Source of the DNA: an uncultured Rubripirellula sp.
Lineage (GTDB): Bacteria; Planctomycetota; Planctomycetia; Pirellulales; Pirellulaceae
Reading direction: 5' to 3'
Assembly: GCA_938045805.1 (NCBI GenBank)
Contig: CALIBL010000002.1
Location: 1-64,000, forward strand
Length of the DNA: 64,000 nt
Below, piece by piece: positions 10,078-19,897 of the stretch (the first letter of the stretch is position 1; each line of letters opens with the position of its first letter). Position numbers and translations under genes: made by a program. The notes beneath the pieces were generated by a model that was not told the DNA's origin, searched no databases, and was given only the letters and a program-made list of their open reading frames with translations.

Positions 10078-10330
10078 TTCAAATCAAACGAGAAAGCTAT
10101 TGGCATTGATACCTCAAAAGCATCGCAGCTAGGTAATTTAATCCCTGCCGACTGCGATCTAGGTCAAGAAATCCACCAAATTTCGGTGTCTACTCTAGTT
10201 CACTATCAGCGACCCTTGCAGCAGGATATCTTGCCCGAGTCCTCGCGATCGGAAAAATCCGTCGCTTTCTAGCCCCCAGAATACGTTAAAACTCTGCTAA
10301 TCCACACGAAATCCCCCGTCAGAACACGAC

Positions 10331-10663
10331 ATGTGCAGCACACCCCCCCAAAAAAAAGAAGAGCTATCCATTGCGGATCTCCAAAAACACATCCGCACGA
10401 TGTACTTCGAAAAGGACGTGCTTCGAGGAGTAGACGGTACTTTCATGTGGCTCATGGAGGAGATTGGTGAACTTGCTGCCGCTCTTCGAGGTGATGATCG
10501 TGAAAATCTTGCCGAAGAATTTGCAGATGTGATCGCTTGGTTGGCTACGATTGCTAACGTCGCGCAAATTGATCTCAATGCAGCATTAATTGCCAAGTAC
10601 GGAAACGGATGCCCGGGTTGCTCTCGGCTAGAATGTAGATGTCCGAACTCAGAGAAACCCTAG
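10331..10663 (+). CDS. MazG-like nucleotide pyrophosphohydrolase with a Cys-rich C-terminus
   Basis: FMWLMEEIGELAAALRGDDRENLAEEFADVIAWLATIANVAQIDL (EExxE...ExxD) plus tail GNGCPGCSRLECRCP. Confidence 0.85.
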   Translation: MCSTPPQKKEELSIADLQKHIRTMYFEKDVLRGVDGTFMWLMEEIGELAAALRGDDRENLAEEFADVIAWLATIANVAQIDLNAALIAKYGNGCPGCSRLECRCPNSEKP

Positions 10664-10715
10664 GCAATTATCCTCTCCCCCTTTTTTTCACGCGTTTGAC
10701 GAAACCACTTTTGGC

Positions 10716-13046
10716 ATGTTCATTTCCTCCGATTGGTCACCAAAGCTGAAATCGGCCGCAGAAGCACACCCATACCCTTTGGGACGTGTTTTATTTTTTT
10801 TGCTGGTCTTGATCACTCTTACCGGTATGACGAGCACCGGAGGCGCTCAGCTTAATGCCACTGAGCCTGCAACATCAGTGCAAGGTCAAAGCCCAAGAAC
10901 GATGGAAAGCTCCAATCGCCTAGCAATTGGAATCAACGGACTTTACAGAGCTGGTCACTGGACCGCCGTTCGCCACCTCAACCACCAAAAAATCCATTCG
11001 ATACGAACGAGAGATGGCGATGGCATGGAGGTCACTTACGACCAGCCACCCCAATCCAAAGACCATCCTTGGGCCTATGTAATTCCGGGTAGTGAAGCGG
11101 CTCCTTTGATTGCGAAGACTCAGAGCGGAGAAATGATTTCAACTCGCTTCCCCGAAAAAGGATCACCCTCCCATGGTCCGGCAATGATCCCCCTTTCAAT
11201 GCCTTGGGTCGTAGCCATAGGAGATCCTTTGGGGCTGGAACGCCTCGGTGCCAATGAACTTCTTAATCGCGACTCATCGATCGCCGTTTCGACAATCAAT
11301 AGTGCCGACGCACTTCCAGACTCTGAGCTCGGATATGACGGAGTCGACCTGGTGCTCATTGGAGGATCTGGAACTAAAGTGCTGCACGGCATGTCCACGT
11401 CCCAACAACGCGCACTCATTAGATGGATCCACGCCGGCGGTCGCGTACTGATGACCCTCGGGGAGTCATCAACTGCTCTCTTTCAGGAAGCTGCTTGGAT
11501 CAAAGCACTAATCCCTCTAGTCGAAGTGAGAGTTGAAGAACTCGACCCTTCATCTATTGAAACTTTCACCTCTTCACAAACTCCATTAAAAGCGTTTGAT
11601 GGACTCCGTCTTCCGTCTGAATCCGGAAACACTTTGTTATTGGGGAGAACGTCCAGACGAGAAAATACTCCCATTGCAAAGAAATTCAACGCAGGACTAG
11701 GGGAGGTCATAGCGATCAGCGCGGACCTCGAAAACTCGATGTTCTCGAACTGGCCAGAACGAACGGACCTCTTGACTCAGATTCTGGGATCGATCATTCA
11801 ACCCGATACTGAATTATCTGGCTCAAAAAAACGATCCACTGCCTACAACGATCTTGCGGGTCAATTACGGACAACCCTTGATCAATTTGAAATCAAAAAC
11901 GGCTTTAGCTTTTCATTTTTATCAGTAACCATTCTTCTATTTCTGGCAGTGATCGGCCCGTTGGATTTCTTATTGCTAAATCGACTCTTAGGAAAACCTT
12001 TACTTGGCTGGCTCACATTCCCGCTCGCAGCAATTGCATTTAGCGTTTTCCTCGCCTACCAGTCTCTGCCCGTTGCTAGTGATCACTCTCTCAAAGTATC
12101 GGAAGTTGATCTAGCAACACGACCGGAAGACGGTCACGAGATCATGAACACTGCGGATTCCACGGTTCAATGGAACCGCCTTGAAGTCATCGATATTGAC
12201 ACCACTACCACGTCAGGACGAGTAAAATCCATTCACTATGTCTATTGTCATGACGCACAACTGACCAACCCGAGCATCGTTGGCCATCCTAAGCTGCTTG
12301 AGAAGATTGGTCAGTCTCACAACGCAGGTCTAACCAGCCCATTTGGCTCGCCAGGACCGTCGTTTGGAGGCATTCAAATCGGAATTGAAGATAGTCGATT
12401 ACCCCCCTATTCGATTGCGATTGAACAGGATCAGGACACCGGCAATCACTTATCTACTGTGACTGCGGTCCCCATCGCGTCGCGGAGCAGTAAGGGATTA
12501 ATGTCAGAAATCCAATTCACGCCCAAAACAATTAGTTTGGATCCGATTACTCGACGTCCCGGTAGCGAGCTTCTTCAGGGAACACTCAAAAATCCGTTGA
12601 ATATCGATATTCTCGATGGAATGCTCATCTACCGTAACTGGATCTACCTGCTACCGACTCGATTCCCAGCTGGCAGTCAGATTGAATCACTTGATTCTTT
12701 GCGTCAAAAGAATTTTCGATGGCAACTTTCAAGGCAAAAGGCATTGGAAAGCTCAAGTGAAACGGAAGCTTGGGATCCTGCTGAAACTAAAAAGCTAAAC
12801 CGAATTGGTGAGATCATTTTATTCCATGAGGCTGCCGGCGGAACACGATACACCACACTAAAGAATGGCCCGCTAGCGGATCTCGATCTATCACACGTGC
12901 TATCCGATGATCGCTGCATTCTTTTGGGTCATTTGGCACAGCCGGCCACAGAACTAAATCTTCATGATGACTTTAACACCGAACTCCCAGGGATTCGTGA
13001 AACATTTCTAAGGGTGGTCTTAACCGTGGAGAGCCCTCCTCGTTAG
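10716..13046 (+). CDS. Large membrane-anchored protein with a GATase1-like/DUF4350-type N-terminal region
   Basis: N-terminal signal/TM, YDGVDLVLIGGSG...ALIRWIHAGGRVLMTLGES, and central hydrophobic segments (FLSVTILLFLAVIGPLDFLLLNRLLG); directly upstream of an ABC ATPase gene. Confidence 0.65.
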   Translation: MFISSDWSPKLKSAAEAHPYPLGRVLFFLLVLITLTGMTSTGGAQLNATEPATSVQGQSPRTMESSNRLAIGINGLYRAGHWTAVRHLNHQKIHSIRTRDGDGMEVTYDQPPQSKDHPWAYVIPGSEAAPLIAKTQSGEMISTRFPEKGSPSHGPAMIPLSMPWVVAIGDPLGLERLGANELLNRDSSIAVSTINSADALPDSELGYDGVDLVLIGGSGTKVLHGMSTSQQRALIRWIHAGGRVLMTLGESSTALFQEAAWIKALIPLVEVRVEELDPSSIETFTSSQTPLKAFDGLRLPSESGNTLLLGRTSRRENTPIAKKFNAGLGEVIAISADLENSMFSNWPERTDLLTQILGSIIQPDTELSGSKKRSTAYNDLAGQLRTTLDQFEIKNGFSFSFLSVTILLFLAVIGPLDFLLLNRLLGKPLLGWLTFPLAAIAFSVFLAYQSLPVASDHSLKVSEVDLATRPEDGHEIMNTADSTVQWNRLEVIDIDTTTTSGRVKSIHYVYCHDAQLTNPSIVGHPKLLEKIGQSHNAGLTSPFGSPGPSFGGIQIGIEDSRLPPYSIAIEQDQDTGNHLSTVTAVPIASRSSKGLMSEIQFTPKTISLDPITRRPGSELLQGTLKNPLNIDILDGMLIYRNWIYLLPTRFPAGSQIESLDSLRQKNFRWQLSRQKALESSSETEAWDPAETKKLNRIGEIILFHEAAGGTRYTTLKNGPLADLDLSHVLSDDRCILLGHLAQPATELNLHDDFNTELPGIRETFLRVVLTVESPPR

Positions 13047-13107
13047 TGTTGAACGGCCAAACGACCGATCATAACAATTTGTAATTTTCAAGTACTGAAA
13101 TCCGACC

Positions 13108-14046
13108 GTGATTAAAACTGCCGACCTGACGAAAAAGTATGGCGATGCCTTTGCGATTAAAAGCATCGACCTTAACCTAAACGCTGGTGACCTGTTCGGC
13201 TTCATTGGGCCCAACGGCGCTGGCAAGACCACTACCATGAGGATCATCGCGACACTCCTTGAACCAACTTGGGGTGAGGCATATGTCTGCGATCACAGTG
13301 TCCATACCGCACCCAAGGAAATCCGCAGGCTCGTTGGTTACATGCCGGATTTCTTCGGTGTTTACGAAGACATGACGGTTGTGGAGTACCTAGAGTTTTT
13401 TGCTGCCTCCTACCGAATCAAAGGTAACGACCGTCGCAAGCGCGTGAATGAAATGCTCGAGGTGGTTGACCTTGATTTCAAAAGAGATGCTTTCGCCAAT
13501 ACTCTTTCACGAGGACAAACACAACGCTTAGGCTTAGCGAGAACCCTCCTGCATGACCCACAAGTACTTCTTTTGGATGAGCCATTATCGGGACTTGATC
13601 CGCGTGCCCGAATTGAAATGCGAAACCTACTCCGCAAATTGGGTCACATGGGAAAAACAATCATTGTTAGTAGTCACATCCTGCCTGAGTTAGCAGATGT
13701 CTGCAACAAGATTGGCATCATTGACAAGGGTGAGTTGAAACAAAACGCGACCAAGGCGGAGGTGATTCGGATGGTGCGCGAACATCTCGTTTTAGTCATT
13801 GAACCGCAGACGAGTAATGATCTCGAAAAAATCTCCGATCTTCTTGCTCAACAAACTTCAGTTCAAGGATGCGAAACGGGAGACAACTCCATTCGCGTTA
13901 TCATGAAATCAGACGTTGAAGACTACAGTAACTTGGCCAAACTGCTGATTGATAACGGTGTCGGAATCAAAAAGTTCACCGAAGAAGAACTTGACCTCGA
14001 AAGTGCGTTCATGGCTTTGACAAAAGGCACCAGCCATCGCATGTAA
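13108..14046 (+). CDS. ABC transporter ATP-binding protein
   Basis: Walker A GPNGAGKTTTMR, signature LSRGQTQRLGLARTLLHDP, Walker B VLLLDEPLSGLDP; GTG start. Confidence 0.95.
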   Translation: MIKTADLTKKYGDAFAIKSIDLNLNAGDLFGFIGPNGAGKTTTMRIIATLLEPTWGEAYVCDHSVHTAPKEIRRLVGYMPDFFGVYEDMTVVEYLEFFAASYRIKGNDRRKRVNEMLEVVDLDFKRDAFANTLSRGQTQRLGLARTLLHDPQVLLLDEPLSGLDPRARIEMRNLLRKLGHMGKTIIVSSHILPELADVCNKIGIIDKGELKQNATKAEVIRMVREHLVLVIEPQTSNDLEKISDLLAQQTSVQGCETGDNSIRVIMKSDVEDYSNLAKLLIDNGVGIKKFTEEELDLESAFMALTKGTSHRM

Positions 14047-14071
14047 CCCAAGCATGATGAATAGCTGGTGA

Positions 14072-15199
14072 TCAATTACCTCGTGTTTCAGTCGAGCGGC
14101 TTGACAATTTGATGATCAAGTGCTCAAGCATAAACCGATCCAACCAAGGGCGACTATGGGTTCCTTTCAATCGCAAATCTGCATCAAGCAACCATGCGAG
14201 TAGTTTTTTTGCACGATCGCGCCTCAGTCCTCTTAAATGACTTTTTGCTTGAGAGGTTTCGTGAGTCGGAAATCCAGCACGGCTCAGTGCGTCTTCTTCT
14301 CGAATCCTTCGGCCAAGTCTCTCACTGTGATGAACGACTGCGGAGGCCACTCCTAAACGCCTCAGCGACCATGCAATCTGCGGGAGAAGCGCAATCGGCG
14401 GCTGCCCACCACTCATTAATTTATCCAAATGCTTCAACGCTTCCGCCGCATTTCCAGAAGCAATTGCCTCGTTGATCTGCCAGACCGTTTTCCCTTGCCA
14501 TCCAGTTACCACTTCACGAACTAATGATTCATCAACAACCCCGTTAGGATCGCGATACAACGCCAACTTCGCAATCTCCGAATCCAGCATACCCAGTTCT
14601 TCACCAAGTAGCTCAATCAACGCATTGGCAGCATCTTTATTGACTTTGACTTGATGCCTGCCGGCCAAAAACGTTGTGATAAACTTTTGCCGTGAAGCAA
14701 ACGTAACACCCCGTTTCTTATCCACTCCAGCATGGCACTGCACAAGGAGATGATGCTTGTCGATAGCCTTATAAAGTCGTGTGTTGGAGGCCAAAGACTC
14801 AAATTCGAGAACTAATCGAGTGGCGGTCGCTGGCTTCGCCACGTACGTCTCTAGTTCCACGCGATTGTTAGTTTTGGAAGAACTATCTTCAGAATTTTCT
14901 TCAGGGGATCGCTTCCCACTGACAAATGCGTCAGCGTCGCGAATAACGACCGTTTTCTTTCCCTCGCCAAAATCAAACAGGGATGCTGTCGTCAATTCGT
15001 CCTTTAAATCTGACCATTGAGAAGACTCGCCACTAACCTGCATGAGATCACCCTCAGCGGTGATTCGGTCCATGACCCAAGAGCGCAGAGAAGAATCATT
15101 ACCCACAACGGCAATGATGTCCGGAAAGTGATTACTCGACTGATCGAGTAGCTCGAATGCGTGAACGGTAGCCATCCCTAGAAGGTACCAAGCCAACAC
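14072..15199 (-). CDS. holA: DNA polymerase III delta subunit
   Basis: KTVVIRDADAFV..., LELLGEELGMLDSEIAKLALY, VVTGWQGKTVWQINEAIASGNAAEALKHLDKLMSGGQPPIALLPQIAWSLRRL match the HolA layout. Confidence 0.85.
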   Translation of the reverse strand: MLAWYLLGMATVHAFELLDQSSNHFPDIIAVVGNDSSLRSWVMDRITAEGDLMQVSGESSQWSDLKDELTTASLFDFGEGKKTVVIRDADAFVSGKRSPEENSEDSSSKTNNRVELETYVAKPATATRLVLEFESLASNTRLYKAIDKHHLLVQCHAGVDKKRGVTFASRQKFITTFLAGRHQVKVNKDAANALIELLGEELGMLDSEIAKLALYRDPNGVVDESLVREVVTGWQGKTVWQINEAIASGNAAEALKHLDKLMSGGQPPIALLPQIAWSLRRLGVASAVVHHSERLGRRIREEDALSRAGFPTHETSQAKSHLRGLRRDRAKKLLAWLLDADLRLKGTHSRPWLDRFMLEHLIIKLSSRSTETRGN

Positions 15200-15272
15200 G
15201 CTTCTCGCGAGCGGTTCGAATCGTCAACCGCTGAGCCCGATTAAAAAATTCACCGCATCAAATCAAGGCGAA

Positions 15273-17468
15273 CTAGAACTGATTCCGCGTACGAAGTGCA
15301 GTGGTTTCTTTCTTTCCTCCCGCGGGCATGCCTTTAGAGAGTGGTTGAAAGCCGCGGATCTTCGCCCTCGGGGCTAGACCCTGCGTATCGATTGGTTGAT
15401 CCAAAAGGTAAACGCCGCGGTTTCCTGCCTCGTCAATCGCGTCAATTCTCAAGTAAAGCTGTCGTGGTAGGTTTGGATCTGCAGCCCAAATATATTGCCC
15501 ATCGTTCCTAAGTCCTCCAACAATGGTTGTCCACGGACCTTCGAGGGAATCACTAAAAGCAAGTGTGATCGGTCGCGCGGGCAAATTGCGGTCATCACAT
15601 TCATAACTGATGACCAATGATCCGGTACGAGTTCCTTCCCCGTACCTCGCTCCGGTAATTTTGACCTGCGGTTTCTCGGTATCGACCACAACAAAAATAT
15701 CTGGCAACTCTCCCGCTAGGGGGCGTGGACTAGCCAGACCGTTACGGCCAACCACACAAATTCGAAAACCGAAGGCTCCAATATCCTGTGTCTCAATGTC
15801 GAAAGGACTCATGCGATCAGGATCGCTACCCCACAACTGCCACGTCTTTCCCGCGTCTGTTGTTCCGTAAAGTTCGATGCTCTCAGCACCCTGAGCACCG
15901 ATCGCTTCAAGTTCATAATCAAGACTGAACCGCTTTCCCTTGCTAAATCGGGTCGGGACACGATCAAACATTGACGAACGTTGTGGATCAGCACCGGTCC
16001 GATCTGTTAAGTCAGCTCTTTGGGATTCATAGCGTGTAGCAGAATCACTGGGTTCCACTGATGAACGGCTACCTTGATTCTCATCCTCTTGGAGAAGCGT
16101 GACGACTTCCGACGTCTCATCGATTGGTCGCATCGCCTGAGCTGGTGTTTCTGCTTTTCGGTTTGAGATTGAGGACGGAGAGCCGCTGCTTGACTGGCCT
16201 TCAATCCACGTAGCCGTAGTTTCTGGGACCAACTCCACCGCTGAGGGGTCACGCGCGGCCTCCGATGAGGTAGGCGAATTAGATTGCTGCCTGAATGCCT
16301 GTTTCTGCGGTTCGTTTAGACTGAAACCCTCACCGATTTGAGCGGGTGAAGCGGGCGGCGGGAGCAACTCTTGTGGGTCACCAACTAATCGTGACGGAAT
16401 TGCACCTGAGAAAGAAGAGCTGGAAGCAGGTGTTCTGGTAGATGGCCCCAGACTGCTGGATGAACCTGGAGCAGCGGGCGGGGCCACCCCGAATAATTTT
16501 TCAAACAGAGAAATAGGTCTTCGAGGTGGGTTTCCTAGCTGCGCAATACGAACCCACCCCTGTTGATCCTTTGCTTGGTCTTGCTGTTGTGAACCGCCGC
16601 TGGGCAAAGTGATTGAATCCGTTGCCTTCTCTTGAATGTCGCTGCTCTGCTCTCGAAATCCAGCCAGTGTCCCATCAATCTTGGAACTACTTGGCTGACT
16701 CGCAATCGTGGACACCTCTTCATTCGCCAGTCGTGGACGACGAAGATGCTTGATCAACTTTGCCACGTTACCAGCTTGATCCATGACGACCAGCTCAACA
16801 GAGGCATGGTTCCACGCTAGATTTCTTGAAGGATTGATTTGAAACCGACCCGCAGTTGACGCTTGGCTAGGTACAGCATCCTTCCAAGACGGATCACTAT
16901 CTGTGACATAACGAACATGCATCTCTTTGACATCAGAAATATTATCAACTGAGTACTGAACGATGATTTCTCCGTCTAGATTCGCATCCACCTCTAGGGT
17001 CAATTTTGGTTCAGAGGTATCAATCACAACACACAATTGTGCTTTGAGCGATCGCTGATCGAATTCACGTTTGATCTGACCGGTGGCGAGCGTTGCAAAG
17101 AGATATTTCCCATCATGATCGGCGACATAATCAAACTTTTGCTGATGACTTCCCACCGCAATGCTATCGCATAATTCCCAACTGGCTTGGTTCGGACGGA
17201 TCACGTAGAGGCGGATCTCTGCAGTCCCAGTTTCTTGACGGTCAACACTAAAGGGGATCGAAAATGATCGTGCTTTGAGAATATACTTTGGCGGCGAAAT
17301 CTGTTGGTCAGCCTGGTCTAAAGCTGTTGCATCGCTAGAGACACCTTTTGATGGGAGACCACCAGCAAGCCGATCAGTTGGAATCGCCAAAGCGACAGAT
17401 TGAGCCACTGCAAGCGTTGCTGCAAATACCAGCAAAACGGTTGAATTTGCACTCGTTTTCCCTTGCAT
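15273..17468 (-). CDS. Secreted protein with two related Ig-like modules separated by a low-complexity S/P/Q-rich linker
   Basis: N-terminal signal-like segment; repeated modules (RSFSIPFSVDR..DQAGN and KRFSLDYELEA..DEAGN). Confidence 0.6.
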   Translation of the reverse strand: MQGKTSANSTVLLVFAATLAVAQSVALAIPTDRLAGGLPSKGVSSDATALDQADQQISPPKYILKARSFSIPFSVDRQETGTAEIRLYVIRPNQASWELCDSIAVGSHQQKFDYVADHDGKYLFATLATGQIKREFDQRSLKAQLCVVIDTSEPKLTLEVDANLDGEIIVQYSVDNISDVKEMHVRYVTDSDPSWKDAVPSQASTAGRFQINPSRNLAWNHASVELVVMDQAGNVAKLIKHLRRPRLANEEVSTIASQPSSSKIDGTLAGFREQSSDIQEKATDSITLPSGGSQQQDQAKDQQGWVRIAQLGNPPRRPISLFEKLFGVAPPAAPGSSSSLGPSTRTPASSSSFSGAIPSRLVGDPQELLPPPASPAQIGEGFSLNEPQKQAFRQQSNSPTSSEAARDPSAVELVPETTATWIEGQSSSGSPSSISNRKAETPAQAMRPIDETSEVVTLLQEDENQGSRSSVEPSDSATRYESQRADLTDRTGADPQRSSMFDRVPTRFSKGKRFSLDYELEAIGAQGAESIELYGTTDAGKTWQLWGSDPDRMSPFDIETQDIGAFGFRICVVGRNGLASPRPLAGELPDIFVVVDTEKPQVKITGARYGEGTRTGSLVISYECDDRNLPARPITLAFSDSLEGPWTTIVGGLRNDGQYIWAADPNLPRQLYLRIDAIDEAGNRGVYLLDQPIDTQGLAPRAKIRGFQPLSKGMPAGGKKETTALRTRNQF

Positions 17469-17662
17469 TGCTCTGCCAATCGAGAAAATGGCGAATAAGA
17501 ACGACTCGTGACCAACCGAGTACCACTTGATCCGCTTCGGTTATTTGGCCTTCGAGCATTAATCATTCTTGACTCCCCCTGTTTTTCTCGCCAAATCAAG
17601 CCAACACGCTCGTTCCAAGTCCTGTAAATACCCCGTTTCCCCCCTCGTCGATCTCCATACAC

Positions 17663-19519
17663 ATGACAGACACCACCTACCAATACGACGTGATAGTGAT
17701 TGGGGCTGGACACGCTGGAACAGAAGCTGCGGCTGCGGCAGCGCGGTTAGGGGTTCGAACAGCCTTGCTGACAACCAACTTGGATACCGTTGGTCAAATG
17801 TCTTGTAACCCAGCCATTGGTGGAGTGGCGAAGGGTCAAATTGTCCGAGAAGTCGATGCATTGGGTGGGTTGATGGGTCAGGCCATTGACGCCACCGGCA
17901 TTCAGTTTCGATTACTGAATCGCCGCAAAGGTCCAGCAATGCACAGTCCTCGTGCTCAGGCTGATAAAAAAGCCTACCAAAACCTCATCAAGTATCAGAT
18001 TGAATGCATTGAAAACCTCGACCTGCGTCAAGAAACGGTTGAAGATTTAATTGTCGTTAGTCAGGGGACCGAACGAAGAATCGTGGGCGTCAAGGTTCGA
18101 GGCGGTGCGGAGTATCTCGCTGGTGCCGTTGTTCTAACAACGGGTACCTTCCTTCAGGCAATCATGCATACGGGCGAAGCCAAAACTGCTGGCGGGAGGG
18201 CAGGGGAGGGCACAACTGCAGGAATCAGTGGGGCTCTCAGGCGACTGAAGATCGAAATCGATCGGTTCAAGACAGGAACCCCACCTCGACTCAATGCCAG
18301 AACCATTGACTATCAAGCCGTTGAGGAACAACCGGGTGATGAAGAACCACAACCCTTCTCGTTTTTAACTGGTCGTTTATCTATATCGCAATTACCCTGC
18401 CACATCACTTACACGAACCAGAAAGTGCATGACTTAATTCGCGACAACCTGGAACGTGCGCCGATGTACAGCGGGCAGATCAATTCTAGAGGCCCTCGAT
18501 ACTGCCCGAGTATCGAAGACAAAGTCGTTCGATTTTCAGAGAAAGATGGCCATCAACTTTTCCTTGAGCCCGAAGGCCACAAAACTCAAGAAGTTTACGT
18601 CAATGGCATTTCGACTAGCCTGCCCAGGGACGTCCAAGACAAGATGTTTCGTCTGATACCGGGTCTCGAAAATGCGTCGATCATGCGATACGGCTACGCC
18701 GTGGAATATGACTTCTGCCCACCCACGCAACTTTGGAGCCACTTAGAATCCAAAACCATTGGTGGATTATTCTTCGCTGGCCAAATCAATGGCACAACTG
18801 GTTACGAAGAAGCAGCAGGTCAGGGACTGATCGCAGGTTTGAACGCGGCGAGAAAAATCAAACAATTTGATCCATGGGTGCCAACTCGCGACCAAGCCTA
18901 CATCGGCGTATTACTGGATGACCTCGTCACAGCGGGTACCGATGAACCGTATCGGATGTTTACCAGTCGAGCTGAGTATCGTCTTCTACTGAGGCAAGAT
19001 AATGCGGATCGAAGACTCACACCAATTGCTCAGGAACTCGGACTAATCACGCTGCAACGAGCAGAGAGATTCACCGAAAAAATGCGCCAGATCGAATCGG
19101 CGATGCAGATTCTCAAAACGTCGAGAGTTGAGCAAGTTGCCGGTGACACCTACCTTCGACGCCCAGAGGTCGACTGGGCTGAGATGTGCCAGCGGATTGA
19201 AGCACTAAGACCCATCAACGCAGAAGCGGCTCAACAGTGCGTCTATGACATAAAATACGAAGGGTATGTGACCCGTCAGAAGATGGAAGTAGAAAAACAG
19301 CAACGACTATCCACCAAGAGAATCCCAGCTAATTTTGACTTCCACCAAATCAAACCACTCCGAAACGAGGCAAAAGAAAAACTAGGTCGAGTCAGCCCAC
19401 AAAGCCTTGATCAGGCCAAACGCATTAGCGGCATCACCCCCGCTGATATTGCATTGATTCTTGCTCACTTGGAATCGCCGTCCAAAAAAATGGGAAATCA
19501 TCAAAATGACAGCAAATAG
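17663..19519 (+). CDS. mnmG: tRNA uridine-5-carboxymethylaminomethyl(34) synthesis enzyme MnmG
   Basis: YDVIVIGAGHAGTEAAAAAARLG, SCNPAIGGVAKGQIVREVDALGG, GQINGTTGYEEAAGQGLIAG. Confidence 0.97.
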   Translation: MTDTTYQYDVIVIGAGHAGTEAAAAAARLGVRTALLTTNLDTVGQMSCNPAIGGVAKGQIVREVDALGGLMGQAIDATGIQFRLLNRRKGPAMHSPRAQADKKAYQNLIKYQIECIENLDLRQETVEDLIVVSQGTERRIVGVKVRGGAEYLAGAVVLTTGTFLQAIMHTGEAKTAGGRAGEGTTAGISGALRRLKIEIDRFKTGTPPRLNARTIDYQAVEEQPGDEEPQPFSFLTGRLSISQLPCHITYTNQKVHDLIRDNLERAPMYSGQINSRGPRYCPSIEDKVVRFSEKDGHQLFLEPEGHKTQEVYVNGISTSLPRDVQDKMFRLIPGLENASIMRYGYAVEYDFCPPTQLWSHLESKTIGGLFFAGQINGTTGYEEAAGQGLIAGLNAARKIKQFDPWVPTRDQAYIGVLLDDLVTAGTDEPYRMFTSRAEYRLLLRQDNADRRLTPIAQELGLITLQRAERFTEKMRQIESAMQILKTSRVEQVAGDTYLRRPEVDWAEMCQRIEALRPINAEAAQQCVYDIKYEGYVTRQKMEVEKQQRLSTKRIPANFDFHQIKPLRNEAKEKLGRVSPQSLDQAKRISGITPADIALILAHLESPSKKMGNHQNDSK

Positions 19520-19565
19520 TCAACGGTTTTCCCATATTTGATAATTTGCGAAGTTTCGATCAATC

Positions 19566-19793
19566 TTGACCTCGGCGGGGGAATCGATAGAATTCGCGTT
19601 CGAGGCAAGCTTGGCAAAACAGAGGAGCTTGGAGCTTCTTGCCGCCTGCGGCCTTCACGCAACATGGGCCGCCGTGAAGCGCGATGGCAGATCAGGGAAC
19701 TTTGTCAAGTTGAACACCACTCAAGTTTTGCTGGAACTTGGTAGAGACTTTGCGAACCTCCTTGAGGAGATTCGCAAAACCGGTACGCACTGA
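19566..19793 (+). CDS. Possible small ORF of unknown function (TTG start)
   Basis: 75-aa ORF in an otherwise unexplained 378-nt intergenic gap; no recognisable family; overlaps a strong hairpin. Confidence 0.2.
   Translation: MTSAGESIEFAFEASLAKQRSLELLAACGLHATWAAVKRDGRSGNFVKLNTTQVLLELGRDFANLLEEIRKTGTH
19749..19778. other. Long imperfect hairpin upstream of the HTH-REC regulator gene
   Basis: TTTGCGAA-C-CTCC-TTGA-GGAG-A-TTCGCAAA: 8 bp plus 4 bp stem with a 1x1 mismatch and a 4-nt loop. Confidence 0.7.
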
Positions 19794-19897
19794 TCAAACG
19801 GATATCAGTGACAAGCCACCAGCAAAACCGGAGTAACGATTGAGCGTCGAAATCTATTTGGCTCAATCGATTTAGTTGGCATCGTCATGCAGGGAGG

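Noticed and set aside
18181-18211. G-rich stretch in mnmG resembling the GGGCAGGGCAGTG repeat
   Set aside because: Encodes the conserved Gly-rich segment of MnmG and does not match the 13-mer exactly.
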